Shown here in pieces: positions 10,414-19,937 of a stretch of 48,481 nt of DNA. The stretch comes from Pseudonocardiales bacterium (GTDB lineage Bacteria; Actinomycetota; Actinomycetes; Mycobacteriales; QHCD01). The DNA lies in assembly GCA_003244255.1 (NCBI GenBank), contig QHCD01000062.1:1-48481 (forward strand), read 5' to 3'. Numbering within the stretch: position 1 is the first letter of the stretch; the number at the start of each line of letters is the position of its first letter. The notes under the pieces were generated by a model. It made no database searches and was not told where the DNA came from. It was given only the letters and a program-made list of their open reading frames with translations. The translations under genes and the position numbers were made by a program.

Positions 10414-11208
10414 TCAGGCCGGCACGATTCCGGGAGCCGCCCCGCCGAAGCGCCGGTCGCGGTGCGCATAGTCCTCGCATGCCGTCCACAGCTGACGCCG
10501 ATCGACGTCGGGCCACAGCGTGTCGACGAAGGCGAGTTCGGCGTACGCCGACTGCCAGAGCAGGAAGTTGGAGATGCGCTGCTCGCCGGAGAACCGTACG
10601 AACAGGTCAACATCGGGCATGTCAGGTTCGTCGAGGTAGCGGCGGAAGGACGCCTCCGTCACCCGGTCGGGGTCGATCCGACCGGCGGCGGCGTCGCGGG
10701 CCAGCGCTGCGGCGGCGTCGACGATCTCCGCGCGGCCGCCGTAGTTCACGCAGAAGCCCAGGTTGAGCACGGTGTTGGCGTGCGACATGCCCTCCGCCGT
10801 CTCGAGCTCGGCGATGACGCTGCGCCACAGCCGCGGGCGTCGCCCGACCCAGCGGATCCGCACGCCGAGGGAGTTCAGGTAATCGCGCCGGCGGTGGATG
10901 ACGTCGCGGTTGAAGCCCATCAGGAACCGGACCTCGTCCGGCGAGCGGCGCCAGTTCTCGGTCGAGAACGCGTACGCCGAGAGCCAGGGGATGCCGAGCT
11001 CGATGGCGCCCTCGATCACGTCCAGCAGCACCGCCTCACCGGCCTCGTGCCCGCGGGTGCGCGGCCAGCCGCGGGCCCGCGCCCACCGGCCGTTGCCGTC
11101 CATGACGATCGCGACGTGCTGGGGCAGCAGCTCGCGAGGGACCGCTGGCGGCCGGGCACCCGAGGGGTGCGGGCGCGGCGGCTGGATCTGCCTCGGCACG
11201 CGGCTCAC
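10414..11208 (-). CDS. uppS: Isoprenyl (cis-prenyl) diphosphate synthase
   Basis: The enzyme condenses isopentenyl diphosphate units in cis to make the polyprenyl carrier lipid for cell-wall synthesis; actinobacterial homologues make decaprenyl diphosphate. The conserved MDGNGRWA (36-43) contains the catalytic Asp. GHEAG, STENWRR and the C-terminal [20 protein letters not shown] region are all present. I chose GTG 11208, just after the recO stop, giving 264 residues; the longer frame overlaps recO. It is cotranscribed with recO, the order known from mycobacteria. Confidence 0.95.
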   Translation of the reverse strand: MSRVPRQIQPPRPHPSGARPPAVPRELLPQHVAIVMDGNGRWARARGWPRTRGHEAGEAVLLDVIEGAIELGIPWLSAYAFSTENWRRSPDEVRFLMGFNRDVIHRRRDYLNSLGVRIRWVGRRPRLWRSVIAELETAEGMSHANTVLNLGFCVNYGGRAEIVDAAAALARDAAAGRIDPDRVTEASFRRYLDEPDMPDVDLFVRFSGEQRISNFLLWQSAYAELAFVDTLWPDVDRRQLWTACEDYAHRDRRFGGAAPGIVPA

Positions 11209-11216
11209 CGTATCGG

Positions 11217-11945
11217 TCAGCGGCGGTCGACCAACGGAAGCGAGCGCAGCGAGCGTTCCAGGTGCCACTGCAGGTGTGCGGCGACCAGGCCGCTCGCCTC
11301 GCGCCGAGCGGGCTCGGGGGTCGGGTCCGCGGTAGCCCAGTCACCGGTGAGCAGCGCCAGCATCAGCGCGACGGCGGGCGACGACGGCGCACCTGACCCC
11401 GACGGCCGGCAGGTCGGGCACACCACGCCGCCCGCCGGCACCGAGAAGTGCCGGTGTGGCCCGGCTCTGCCGCAGCGTGCACAGCCGTCCAGCGCCGGCT
11501 CCCACCCGGCCACCGCCATCGACCGCAGCAGGTAGGCATCGAGCACGAGCGTGGGATCGTGCTCGCGCTCGCACAAGGTGCGCAGCGCGCCGATGGTCAG
11601 CAGGTAGAGCTTCAACGCCGGCTCCCGCTCTTCGGTGAGCCGCTCCGCGGTTTCGAGGATCGCCATAGCCGCGGTGTGCCGGCCGTAGTCGTCGACGAGC
11701 CGGGCACCGTACGGCGCGATCGTCTCGGCCTGGGTGACGACGTCGAGGGTGCGGCCGGTGTAGCACTGCACGTCGACGTAGGTGGCCGGCTCGAGCCGCG
11801 AGCCGAATCTCGACGTCGTCCGCCGCACACCCTTGCCGACCGCGCGGATCCGGCCGTTCCGCCTGGTGAGCAGGGAGACGATGCGATCGGCCTCGCCGAG
11901 CTTCTGCACGCGCAGCACGACGGCGTCGTCCCGGTAGAGGCTCAC
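11217..11945 (-). CDS. recO: DNA repair protein RecO
   Basis: RecO anneals single strands and helps RecR load RecA at gaps. The 242-residue protein begins [23 protein letters not shown], a typical OB-fold start. It has the helical middle domain and a four-Cys zinc site (CARCGRAG ... GGVVCPTC) near residues 154-178. It lies directly upstream of uppS with an 8-bp gap and shares the same strand. Confidence 0.96.
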   Translation of the reverse strand: MSLYRDDAVVLRVQKLGEADRIVSLLTRRNGRIRAVGKGVRRTTSRFGSRLEPATYVDVQCYTGRTLDVVTQAETIAPYGARLVDDYGRHTAAMAILETAERLTEEREPALKLYLLTIGALRTLCEREHDPTLVLDAYLLRSMAVAGWEPALDGCARCGRAGPHRHFSVPAGGVVCPTCRPSGSGAPSSPAVALMLALLTGDWATADPTPEPARREASGLVAAHLQWHLERSLRSLPLVDRR

Positions 11946-12059
11946 GGCTTCGATTGTCCGCCATCCGGCGCGCAGGCACCGGCACCGCCGCGCACGACGC
12001 AGAGCGGGCCGCCGGCCACGGCAAGTCTGCGGTGGCCAGGGGCCCGCGTGCAGGTCGGG

Positions 12060-13136
12060 TCAGTCGCAGGTCTGCGGCGTCATGATCTCCTCGATCCGGG
12101 TGATGGTCTGGTGGTCGGCGGAGAAGGTCAGCTTGTACATCGTCTGGTACTTAAGCGCACGGTCCAGCTCGGTGGTGGTGTGGAAGCTCCAGAGAAACGC
12201 CGCCCGGCTCACGGTGTAGTGCGCGGTCGGGTTTCCGGTGCCGGTCGAACCGGTGATCCGTGCGTAGTTCATGTGGTAGACGGTGATCGCGACGTCCGGT
12301 GCGAGCCAGTAGCTGCGGATGAGCGGGTTGACGTTGGTGTAGCCGAGTCGCTCGGGACCGCTCTGCCGCAGGTCGACCCGGTCCTCGCGCAGCAGCACGC
12401 GTCCGTTGCCGTAGTCCGCCCACCGGGGCAGGTGGCCGTAGTCGGTGCCTGGTGCCGGCGCCTGCCTCGGATAGTTCGACCACGCGGCGTTGGTGCATGG
12501 CGTGTCGTAGGGCGCGTCGGCCGAGATCGGCGTGCCGTCGCAGGCGGCGTTCTGCGCGCCCGGATCGCGCAGCGTCGGGATCTGCTTGATCTTGGTGAGC
12601 TGCGTGTGCGCCGAGTTGAAGAACAGCCAGTAGGCCGCGGTCTGCGTATACGCGTTGCTGCCCTCCGGGCTGAACGTCTTGGCGAACTCGCTCCAGTCGA
12701 CCTGGTACTCCTGGCCGGGATCACCCTGCTTGCCACTGATCTGGGAGTAGATGGCGCCGCGGACGAAGATCATCACGTGCGCCGGGTCGACCGAGTAGCG
12801 GCGTAGTAACGGGTTGACGTTCGTGTAGCTCAGCGCGGCCTGCTCGGCCCGCACGTCCACCCTGTCCTCGCCGACGGTGATGCGGCCGCCGCTCGTGCTC
12901 AGGGTCGCGAGATGGCCGTAGTCGGTGCCGGCGGGTGCGAACTGTTTCGCGAACGTCGAGGGCACCGCGTTCGTGCACGGCGAGTCCAGCGGCGCCGTGG
13001 GCGCGATCGGGGTCAGGTCGCACCCGGACGAACCGGTGGCCGGCGCCGAGGACGGTGCGGCGGCGGATGCGACAGCGGTCCCGCCGGCGAGGATGGCGGC
13101 GACGACGGAGGCGACGAGCAGGCGGCGACTTCTCAT
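12060..13136 (-). CDS. Secreted protein with two tandem ~150-residue repeats, unknown function
   Basis: A Sec signal peptide (MRSRRLLVASVVAAILAGG, likely cut after AVASA) leads a 358-residue product. Two homologous halves follow. Each contains a 'P-D-PCTNA' Cys motif, then (A)PGTDYGHL, then EDRVD(V/L)R, then YTNVNPL-R-Y, and each ends in a T-IK/RIEEI-like strand. Each half has a CDxTPI-like Cys that could form a disulfide with CTN. I recognise no domain family. The ATG at 13136 is preferred over the one at 13142 because GAGGAA is correctly spaced only for the former. It interrupts the recO-era neighbourhood and probably has its own promoter in the 145-bp gap upstream. Confidence 0.85.
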   Translation of the reverse strand: MRSRRLLVASVVAAILAGGTAVASAAAPSSAPATGSSGCDLTPIAPTAPLDSPCTNAVPSTFAKQFAPAGTDYGHLATLSTSGGRITVGEDRVDVRAEQAALSYTNVNPLLRRYSVDPAHVMIFVRGAIYSQISGKQGDPGQEYQVDWSEFAKTFSPEGSNAYTQTAAYWLFFNSAHTQLTKIKQIPTLRDPGAQNAACDGTPISADAPYDTPCTNAAWSNYPRQAPAPGTDYGHLPRWADYGNGRVLLREDRVDLRQSGPERLGYTNVNPLIRSYWLAPDVAITVYHMNYARITGSTGTGNPTAHYTVSRAAFLWSFHTTTELDRALKYQTMYKLTFSADHQTITRIEEIMTPQTCD

Positions 13137-13287
13137 GATCATTCCTCATCAGGACGGGCGGGTGGTTCCCGCGCTCGTCGGTGAACACGCACCGGTCGCG
13201 AGGATGGTTGCGGGCTTGCCGTGCAACCTTTCTGCGTTGTCGTGCGTACGACCCGCACTTGTCGTTGCCGTCGAGATCGCCATTGGC

Positions 13288-14190
13288 CTAGAAACCGAGG
13301 CGCCGCAGGTGTTTTGGGTTGCGCTGCCAGTCCTTGAGCACGCTGACGTGCAGGTCGAGATAGATCTTGGTGCCGAGCAGCGCCTCGATGTGTGCGCGCG
13401 CAGTCGTGCCTACCCGCTTGAGCCGCTCGCCTCTGTGCCCGATCACGATGGCCTTCTGGCTTGGTCGCTCGACGAACAACGTGGCGTAGACGTCGAGCAG
13501 GTCGCTCCGGTTCGCGCGCGGGCGCATCTCCTCGATCGTGACGGCGATCGAGTGCGGCAGCTCGTCGCGCACGCCGTCGAGGGCCGCCTCCCGGATCAGC
13601 TCGGCGATCATCACCTGCTCCGGCTGGTCGGTCAGCTCACCGTCGGGATAGAGCTGCGGCCCCTCGGGCAGTCGTGCGATCAGCAGGTCGGCGAGCAGGC
13701 CGACCTGGTAGGCGGACACCGCCGAGGTCGGCACCACATCGGCGAAATCGGCCAGCGCGCTGACCTCGACCAGCTTCTGCGTCAGCTCGCCCGGCGTCGC
13801 GAGGTCGGTCTTGGTGACGACGGCGAGCAGCGGCGGACGGCGCGCCCCGGCGAGCTCGCGCAGGATGAAGCGGTCGCCTGGGCCGGCCGCCTCATCCGCC
13901 GGCGTGCAGAAGGCGATGACGTCGACCTCGGCCCAGGTCGTGCGGACGACGTCATCGAGCCGCTGCCCGAGCAGCGTCCGCGGCCGGTGCATGCCCGGGG
14001 TGTCGACCACGACCAGCTGCGCGTCAGGGCGGTGCACGATGCCGCGCACGGCGTGCCGGGTGGTCTGCGGCCGACCGCTCGTGATCGCGACCTTCTGCCC
14101 GACCAGCGCGTTGGTCAGCGTCGACTTGCCGACGTTCGGCCGGCCGACGAGGCACGCGAACCCGGACCGGTGCACGGCGGGCGCGATCAC
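13288..14190 (-). CDS. era: Ribosome-assembly GTPase Era
   Basis: Era binds the 3' end of 16S rRNA and aids 30S maturation. With the GTG at 14190 (GGAG upstream) it has 300 residues, the family norm. The GTPase motifs are GRPNVGKST (16-24), DTPG (63-66) and TKTD (126-129). The C-terminal KH domain includes IVIGHRGERLKRVGTTAR, and the ending DWQRNPKHLRRLGF is typical. It is divergent from fur. A longer frame to 14340 would overlap fur and is not used. Confidence 0.95.
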   Translation of the reverse strand: MIAPAVHRSGFACLVGRPNVGKSTLTNALVGQKVAITSGRPQTTRHAVRGIVHRPDAQLVVVDTPGMHRPRTLLGQRLDDVVRTTWAEVDVIAFCTPADEAAGPGDRFILRELAGARRPPLLAVVTKTDLATPGELTQKLVEVSALADFADVVPTSAVSAYQVGLLADLLIARLPEGPQLYPDGELTDQPEQVMIAELIREAALDGVRDELPHSIAVTIEEMRPRANRSDLLDVYATLFVERPSQKAIVIGHRGERLKRVGTTARAHIEALLGTKIYLDLHVSVLKDWQRNPKHLRRLGF

Positions 14191-14250
14191 CTCTGCATTC
14201 TCCCCGAACGACGCGCGGCGCCGCGGGCCGCAGCCGCGCTGTTGGCAATC

Positions 14251-14278
14251 TTGACTCATTCCAGATAACGGGTAGCGT
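14251..14278 (+). promoter_or_regulatory. fur-katA promoter with FurA-like operator
   Basis: TTGACT (14251-14256) and TAGCGT (14273-14278) are 16 bp apart, placing initiation at or beside the GTG at 14286, consistent with a leaderless transcript. The stretch TTGACTCATTCCAGATAA resembles the operator I recall for mycobacterial furA (TTGACTnATTCCAGA), suggesting autoregulation by the Fur protein encoded downstream. Confidence 0.6.
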
Positions 14279-14285
14279 CGAACCC

Positions 14286-14720
14286 GTGCCGGCATCCTCG
14301 CGCGAACGACTCGGCGCCGTCGCGCTTCGGCTAACCGCACCGCGCATCGCCGTCCTGGATGCCATCGGGCCGGGTCAGCACCTGCGGGTGGACCAGATCG
14401 CCGAACGCGTGCGCACCCGCATCGGACGGGTCTCCACCCAGGCCGTGTACGACGTGCTCGCCGCCCTCACGGCGGCCGGCCTGATCCGGCGCATCGAGCC
14501 CGCCGGCAGCCCGGCGCTGTTCGAGAACAGGGTGGGCGACAACCACCACCACATGATCTGCCGCAGCTGCGGCGCGGTCGTCGACGTCGACTGTGCGGTC
14601 GGCGCGGCACCGTGCCTCACCCCGTCGGGCACCGCCGGTTTCCACTACGACGAGGCCGAGATCGTCTTCTGGGGCAGCTGCCCCGACTGCACAGCAACCA
14701 CCGAAGGGACGCTCTCATGA
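14286..14720 (+). CDS. furA: Fur-family peroxide/redox regulator (FurA/CatR-like)
   Basis: This 144-residue repressor has an N-terminal winged helix (RLTAPRIAVLDAIG ... VSTQAVYDVLAALTAAGLI) and a C-terminal metal-binding dimerisation domain with HHHM (87-90) and two Cys pairs, C92/C95 and C132/C135. Its gene overlaps the catalase ATG by four bases. This layout is known for FurA/CatR regulators, which release catalase genes when their metal site is oxidised. It is therefore inferred to sense peroxide, with metal specificity unproven. It is divergent from era. Confidence 0.9.
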   Translation: MPASSRERLGAVALRLTAPRIAVLDAIGPGQHLRVDQIAERVRTRIGRVSTQAVYDVLAALTAAGLIRRIEPAGSPALFENRVGDNHHHMICRSCGAVVDVDCAVGAAPCLTPSGTAGFHYDEAEIVFWGSCPDCTATTEGTLS

Positions 14721-16177
14721 CCGACAGCCCGGTGACCATCAGCCCGACGACGACAACCGACGCCGCCATCGCCCAGCCGAGCGACGAGCATTCGCTGACC
14801 GCGGGCCCGAGCGGACCGATCCTGCTGCAGGACCACTACCTGATCCAGAAGATGGCCCAGTTCAACCGCGAGCGGGTCCCCGAGCGCGTCGTGCACGCCA
14901 AGGGCGGCGGCGCGTTCGGGTTCTTCGAGACCACCGAGGACGTCAGCGCGTTCACCAAGGCCGACCTCTTCCAGCCCGGCAAGCGGGTCGACATGCTCGC
15001 GCGGTTCTCGACCGTCGCCGGCGAGCGCGGCTCCCCCGACACCTGGCGCGATCCGCGCGGTTTCGCGCTGAAGTTCTACACCGAGGTCGGCAACTACGAC
15101 ATGGTCGGCAACAACACGCCGGTGTTCTTCGTACGGGACCCGTCGAAGTTCCAGGACTTCATCCACTCGCAGAAGCGCCGCGCCGATTCCCACACCCGCG
15201 ACCACAACATGCAGTGGGACTTCTGGTCGCTCTCGCCGGAGTCGGCGCACCAGGTGACCTGGCTGATGGGTGACCGCGGTATCCCCTCCAGCTGGCGGGA
15301 GATGAACGGTTACTCCAGCCACACCTATCTGTGGGAGAACGCCGGCGGGCAGAAGCACTGGGTGAAGTACCACTTCAAGACCGACCAGGGCGTCGGCTAC
15401 CTCACCCAGGAGGACGGGGATCGCCTCGCCGGCGAGGACGGCGACTACCACCAGCGCGACCTGTATGACCACATCAAGTCCGCCGACGCTCCGTCGTGGA
15501 CCCTGCACGTGCAGCTGATGCCGTTCACCGACGCCGCCGACTACCGCTTCAACCCCTTCGACCTGACGAAGGTGTGGCCGCACGGCGACTACCCGCTGGT
15601 GAAGGTCGGCCGCATGGTGCTCGACCGCAATGCCGAGAACTACTTCGCCCAGATCGAGCAGGCGGCGTTCGAGCCGGCAAACATGATCCCGGGCATCGGT
15701 CCGTCGCCGGACAAGATGCTGCTCGGCCGGCTCTTCTCCTACCCCGACACCCACCGCTACCGCATCGGACCCAACTACCTGCAGCTGCCGGTCAACCGCC
15801 CGCACGCGGCCGTGAACAGCTACAACCGCGACGGCGCGATGCGCTACGACAACCCCGGTGACCCCGTCTATGCGCCGAACTCCTTCGGCGGGCCGGTTGC
15901 CGACATGCGCAGCGAGCTGCCGAGCTGGCAGGTCGAGGCCGGCGAGATCGCGCGCACGGCGTACGTCGCGCACGCCGACGACGACGACTTCATCCAGCCT
16001 GGAACGATGTACCGCGAGGTGCTTGACGGCGCCCAGCAGGCCCGGCTGGTGTCAAACATCACCGGCCACCTGTCGAAGGGCGTCGAAGGCGACGTGCTCA
16101 CCCGCGCGCTGGACTACTGGCGCAAGGTCGACGGCGATCTCGGTGCCCGGGTGGCCAAGGGCCTCAACGGCGGCTGA
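14717..16177 (+). CDS. katA: Monofunctional heme catalase
   Basis: The enzyme breaks down hydrogen peroxide. The 486-residue small-subunit catalase has the distal His in VVHAKGGGAFG (His 60), the catalytic Asn in GNNTPVFF (Asn 133) and the proximal heme-ligand Tyr in RLFSYPDTHRYR. ATG 14717 overlaps the fur stop (ATGA) and gives a normal length. It is co-transcribed with the Fur regulator. Its stop overlaps the convergent cdd-like gene by 14 bp, so there is no room for a spaced terminator between them. Confidence 0.97.
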   Translation: MTDSPVTISPTTTTDAAIAQPSDEHSLTAGPSGPILLQDHYLIQKMAQFNRERVPERVVHAKGGGAFGFFETTEDVSAFTKADLFQPGKRVDMLARFSTVAGERGSPDTWRDPRGFALKFYTEVGNYDMVGNNTPVFFVRDPSKFQDFIHSQKRRADSHTRDHNMQWDFWSLSPESAHQVTWLMGDRGIPSSWREMNGYSSHTYLWENAGGQKHWVKYHFKTDQGVGYLTQEDGDRLAGEDGDYHQRDLYDHIKSADAPSWTLHVQLMPFTDAADYRFNPFDLTKVWPHGDYPLVKVGRMVLDRNAENYFAQIEQAAFEPANMIPGIGPSPDKMLLGRLFSYPDTHRYRIGPNYLQLPVNRPHAAVNSYNRDGAMRYDNPGDPVYAPNSFGGPVADMRSELPSWQVEAGEIARTAYVAHADDDDFIQPGTMYREVLDGAQQARLVSNITGHLSKGVEGDVLTRALDYWRKVDGDLGARVAKGLNGG

Positions 16178-16493
16178 GCGAACCGTCGGGCCGGGCGCGG
16201 ATCAACGTCGCGTCCGATCCGAGGTCGGACAGCGCGGCCGCTCCGGCGGCGTCCACGGTGGGCTGCTCGCCGACGATGGCGGCAGCCGCCAGCCGGGTGA
16301 CGCCGCTGGACGCCGCCAGCACCACCGCGGCCTGCAGCGCCGACAGCGACAGCGACGGCAGCGACACGGTCGCCGCGGTGTAGGTGCGGCCGTCGGAGTC
16401 GCGCACCGCGGCGCCCTCGGCCGCACCCGCGCGCGCCCGGCTGGCCCGGGCGAGGGTCACCAGCTTGGCGTCCTCGGGACCCAGATCAGGCAC
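16164..16493 (-). CDS. Cytidine deaminase-like small protein
   Basis: This 109-residue protein starts at GTG 16493 within the end of the CBS-domain gene and reads [20 protein letters not shown]. It is followed by a cytidine-deaminase-like core, TYTAATVSLPSLSLSALQAA and AAIVGEQPTVDAAGAAALSDL. The zinc-binding HAE and PCxxC motifs of true deaminases are absent, so it is probably not an active deaminase. A similar short homologue sits between era and the CorC-like gene in mycobacteria. The role is unknown. Confidence 0.8.
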   Translation of the reverse strand: MPDLGPEDAKLVTLARASRARAGAAEGAAVRDSDGRTYTAATVSLPSLSLSALQAAVVLAASSGVTRLAAAAIVGEQPTVDAAGAAALSDLGSDATLIRARPDGSLSRR

Positions 16494-17820
16494 CGGCGGT
16501 CTCGGCCCGGTCCGCGGGATCCATCGCCCGCACCGGGCCGACCAGCACGGGGCCGTCCAGCGCCGGGCCGACCAGCACGGTATCGATGCGGTTGCGCCGA
16601 CCGCCGGCGCTCTCGGCCACCAGGTGCAGGCCGGCAACGTCCGCCGACGCGCCCGGTATCGGCACCCGGCCGAGCGCCTGCGCCAGCAGGCCGCCGACCG
16701 TCTCCACGCCGTCGTCGGGCAGCTCGATGCTGAACAGTTCCCGGAGGTCGTCCAGGGAGAGCCGGGCCGTCACCCGCACCGTGTGCTCGTCGACCCGTTC
16801 GACCGGCGGTGTCTCGACGTCGTACTCGTCGGCGATCTCACCGACGATCTCTTCCAGGATGTCCTCGATCGTCACCAGGCCGGCCATCCCGCCGTACTCG
16901 TCGATCACGATCGCGATGTGGATGCGCCTGGCCTGCATCTCCCGCAGCAGGTCGTCCACCGGCTTGGACTCCGGGACGAACGTCGCCGGCCGCATCAGCT
17001 CGTCGACCCGCGCCGGTTTCGAGCCGTCGCCGCGGTCCTGCGAGCGGCGGGCGAGATCCTTCAGGTACGCCACCCCGACGACGTCGTCGAGGTTGTCACC
17101 GATCACCGGGACGCGGGAGAACCCGCTGCGCAGCGCGAGCGCGAGGGCCTGGGGCGCCGACTTGGTGCGCTCGATCCAGACGACGTCGGTGCGCGGCACC
17201 ATCACCTCGCGGGCGAGGGTGTCGCCGAGCTCGAACACCGAATGGATCATGTTCCGCTCGCCGCGCTCGACCACGCCGCGCTGCTCGGCGATGTCGACCA
17301 GCTCGCGCAGCTCGATCTCGGTAGCGAACGGTCCCTCGCGAAAGCCCCGCCCGGGCGTGATCGCGTTGCCCAACTGGATCAGCACGGTGGCGAGCGGGCC
17401 CAGCAGCCGCCCGAGCAGCAGGGTGATCGGCGCCGTGTGCAACGCGACCGGATAGGAGTGCTGGCGCCCGACCGTGCGCGGCCCGACACCGACGATCACG
17501 AAGCTCACGACGGTCATGCCCCCGGCCGCGATCAGCACGGCCTCCCAGCCGACGCCGAGCACATCGTCGAGCACGCTCGCCACCAGCACGGTGGCGCCGA
17601 GCTCGGCCCCGACCCGCAGCAGGAGCAGCAGGTTCGTGTGCTTCGCCTTCGCGGCCACCACGGTAGCCAGCGCGGCGGAGCGCACGACGCCCGCGCGGGT
17701 CATCTCGGCGACCCGCGCCGGCGACACCCAGGTGACGGCGGCGTCGACGGCGGCGAAGAAGCCGGCGATCGGGACCAGCGCGGCCGCGACGACGAGCAGT
17801 GCTACGTCAACTCTGCTCAC
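16486..17820 (-). CDS. HlyC/CorC-family transporter-associated membrane protein (DUF21 + CBS + CorC_HlyC)
   Basis: This 444-residue membrane protein has an N-terminal DUF21 region (about 1-190) of four hydrophobic spans starting [17 protein letters not shown], a CBS pair around 200-330 ([42 protein letters not shown]), and a C-terminal CorC/HlyC domain ([17 protein letters not shown]). Family members act in magnesium/cobalt efflux or homeostasis. It overlaps ybeY by four bases and is part of the ybeY-era block. Confidence 0.93.
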   Translation of the reverse strand: MSRVDVALLVVAAALVPIAGFFAAVDAAVTWVSPARVAEMTRAGVVRSAALATVVAAKAKHTNLLLLLRVGAELGATVLVASVLDDVLGVGWEAVLIAAGGMTVVSFVIVGVGPRTVGRQHSYPVALHTAPITLLLGRLLGPLATVLIQLGNAITPGRGFREGPFATEIELRELVDIAEQRGVVERGERNMIHSVFELGDTLAREVMVPRTDVVWIERTKSAPQALALALRSGFSRVPVIGDNLDDVVGVAYLKDLARRSQDRGDGSKPARVDELMRPATFVPESKPVDDLLREMQARRIHIAIVIDEYGGMAGLVTIEDILEEIVGEIADEYDVETPPVERVDEHTVRVTARLSLDDLRELFSIELPDDGVETVGGLLAQALGRVPIPGASADVAGLHLVAESAGGRRNRIDTVLVGPALDGPVLVGPVRAMDPADRAETAGA

Positions 17821-18293
17821 AACAGGCGCTCCGCCGACCGCGTCTCGCGCCAGGACGTCAGCAGCTTGTCCTGCAGCGCGAACATCTCCCGCTCCTCGCC
17901 CGCCTCGCCGTGGTCATAGCCGAGCAGGTGCAGGATGCCGTGCGTGGTGAGCAGCGCGAGCTCGTCGTCGGTGCTGTGCCCGGCGGTCACGGCCTGCGCC
18001 GCCGCCACGCTCGGGCAGAGCACGACGTCGCCGAGCAGCAGGTCCGAAGGCTCCGGGTCCGAGGGGCCGCGGGTGAGGTCGAGATCGTCCATCGGAAAGG
18101 CCAGCACATCGGTCGGTCCGGGCTCGCCCATCCACCTCTCGTGCAGGCCGGACATGTGGTTCTCATCCACCAGCAGCACCGACAGCTCGGCCAGCGGATG
18201 CACGCCCACCTCACGTAGCACGTGCCGCGCGATGTCGACGATCGCGGGCCCGTCCGCAGCCACCCCGGACTCGTTGACGATCTCGATGCTCAT
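17817..18293 (-). CDS. ybeY: Endoribonuclease YbeY
   Basis: This metal-dependent RNase is involved in 16S 3'-end maturation and ribosome quality control. The 158-residue protein carries the zinc motif [11 protein letters not shown], with His 118, 122 and 128 as ligands, and the conserved TDVLAFPMD. It lies between phoH (upstream) and the CorC-like gene (overlapping), the order seen across bacteria. Confidence 0.96.
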   Translation of the reverse strand: MSIEIVNESGVAADGPAIVDIARHVLREVGVHPLAELSVLLVDENHMSGLHERWMGEPGPTDVLAFPMDDLDLTRGPSDPEPSDLLLGDVVLCPSVAAAQAVTAGHSTDDELALLTTHGILHLLGYDHGEAGEEREMFALQDKLLTSWRETRSAERLL

Positions 18294-18323
18294 CGCGCCT
18301 CCGTGCTCGAGAGTGCGGCGCGG

Positions 18324-19427
18324 TCAGCCACGGCGCCGCGAGCGCGAGCCGGCCACCCGGCCCTCACGCGCCGCGTCGTCGCGGTCCTGATCGGCGTCCC
18401 AGCGCGCATAGGCATCGACGATGTCGCTGACCAGCCGGTGCCGGACGACGTCGCCGCTGTTCAGGTGGCAGAAGTGGACGTCCTCGATGCCGTCCAGGAT
18501 GCCCTGCACCACCCGCAGGCCGGACCGCTGGCCGCCGGGCAGGTCGACCTGGGTGACATCGCCGGTCACCACCACCTTGGACCCGAAGCCGAGCCGGGTG
18601 AGAAACATCTTCATCTGCTCCGGCGTGGTGTTCTGTGCCTCGTCGAGCACGATGAACGCGTCGTTCAAGCTGCGGCCGCGCATGTAGGCCAGCGGCGCGA
18701 CTTCGATGGTCCCGTCCTGCGTGAGCCGCGGGATCGACGCCGGGTCGAGCATGTCGTGCAGGGCGTCGTAGAGCGGTCGAAGGTAGGGGTCGATCTTGTC
18801 ATACAGGGTGCCGGGCAGGTAGCCGAGCCGCTCGCCGGCCTCGACCGCCGGGCGGGTAAGGATGATGCGGTTGACCTGCTTGGTATGCAGCGACTGCACC
18901 GCCTTGGCCATCGCGAGGTAGGTCTTGCCGGTGCCGGCGGGGCCGATGCCGAAGACGATGGTGTGATTGTCGATCGCGTCGACGTAACGCTTCTGGTTCA
19001 GCGTCTTCGGCCGGATCGTGCGACCGCGGCGGGACAGGATCGACAGGCTCAGCACCTCGGCCGGCCGCTCGGACACCCCGCTGGTCATGATCGCGAGCGT
19101 GCGCCGAACCGCATCGGGCGAGAGCGGTTCGCCGCGGTCGAGGAGGGTCAACAGCTCTTCGAAGAACCGGGTCGCGAACGCATTGTCGGCCGGCGCGCCG
19201 GTCAGCGTGATCTCGTTGCCGCGCACGTGCACGTCGCTGGCGAGCGAGTCCTCGTAGAGCCGCAGCAGGTCGTCGCCCGCTCCCAGCAGGTTCACCATCG
19301 AGTGGGACACCGGAACGACGATCGTCGTCGACGCCCGCGCGAGTCCGGTGCCGGGCCCGGACGGTCCGTTGCCGGCCGTCCTTCCTGGCTGGTCGGTCTG
19401 ATCAGGCAACGGTCGGATGACCTGCAC
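18324..19427 (-). CDS. phoH: PhoH-like ATPase
   Basis: This P-loop ATPase of the PhoH/PhoL family is commonly encoded with ybeY and thought to act in RNA metabolism. Walker A is GPAGTGKTYLA and Walker B AFIVLDEAQNTTPEQMKMFL, followed by GDVTQVDLPGGQRSGL, with a KH-like N-terminal portion (DVHVRGNEITLTG). The start is uncertain: the GTG at 19427 has AGGA too close, and the first 40 residues look low in conservation, so translation may begin further in. The Arg-rich tail (GSRSRRRG) is typical. Confidence 0.94.
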   Translation of the reverse strand: MQVIRPLPDQTDQPGRTAGNGPSGPGTGLARASTTIVVPVSHSMVNLLGAGDDLLRLYEDSLASDVHVRGNEITLTGAPADNAFATRFFEELLTLLDRGEPLSPDAVRRTLAIMTSGVSERPAEVLSLSILSRRGRTIRPKTLNQKRYVDAIDNHTIVFGIGPAGTGKTYLAMAKAVQSLHTKQVNRIILTRPAVEAGERLGYLPGTLYDKIDPYLRPLYDALHDMLDPASIPRLTQDGTIEVAPLAYMRGRSLNDAFIVLDEAQNTTPEQMKMFLTRLGFGSKVVVTGDVTQVDLPGGQRSGLRVVQGILDGIEDVHFCHLNSGDVVRHRLVSDIVDAYARWDADQDRDDAAREGRVAGSRSRRRG

Positions 19428-19480
19428 TTCCTGCTGGGCATTCGGGAGGAAACGGTCGCTTCATGCTACCGCCGACCGTC

Positions 19481-19825
19481 TCAGCCGGGGGGCCACCGCA
19501 TCGCCCGGTTGCCCATCACGTGCGCGTGCACGTGATTGACCGTCTGCTGCCCGTCGCGGCCGGTGTTGAACACCACTCGATAGCCGGACCCGGCCAGACC
19601 CTCGGCGTCGGCGACGGCGGCGATGCCGCGCATCAGCGCGACGGTCAGGTCGGCGTCGCCCGTCGCGAGCTCGGCCAGGTTGAGGTGGTGCGACCTTGGC
19701 ACCACCAGGACGTGCACGGGTGCCTTCGGATTGACGTCGCGGAAGGCATAGCACCGGTCGTCTGACCATACCTCGGTCGACGGGATGTCACCTGCGACGA
19801 TGGAGCAGAACAGGCAGTCGGCCAT
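19481..19825 (-). CDS. HIT-family nucleotide hydrolase/transferase (HinT-like)
   Basis: The 114-residue protein begins MADCLFCSIVAGDIPS and ends with the histidine triad HVHAHV (QTVNHVHAHVMG), the catalytic motif of the family. CLFC and the downstream SHH pair would bind zinc. HinT relatives hydrolyse adenosine 5'-phosphoramidates. It sits upstream of phoH in the conserved block. Longer frames upstream run antisense to the sigma gene and are rejected. Confidence 0.93.
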   Translation of the reverse strand: MADCLFCSIVAGDIPSTEVWSDDRCYAFRDVNPKAPVHVLVVPRSHHLNLAELATGDADLTVALMRGIAAVADAEGLAGSGYRVVFNTGRDGQQTVNHVHAHVMGNRAMRWPPG

Positions 19826-19937
19826 CCGCGAATCGTACGTGCAGCGACGTCCGGGCCCGGTACCGCGCCGGGCGGGACGCGGTGGCTCGAGGCCATGATG
19901 GGTAAACCCACCCGCCCGGGCGAGCGTCATAGCGACC

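Noticed and set aside
14645..15973. 442-codon minus-strand frame opposite katA
   Set aside because: It has no family resemblance; the plus-strand catalase accounts for the conservation.
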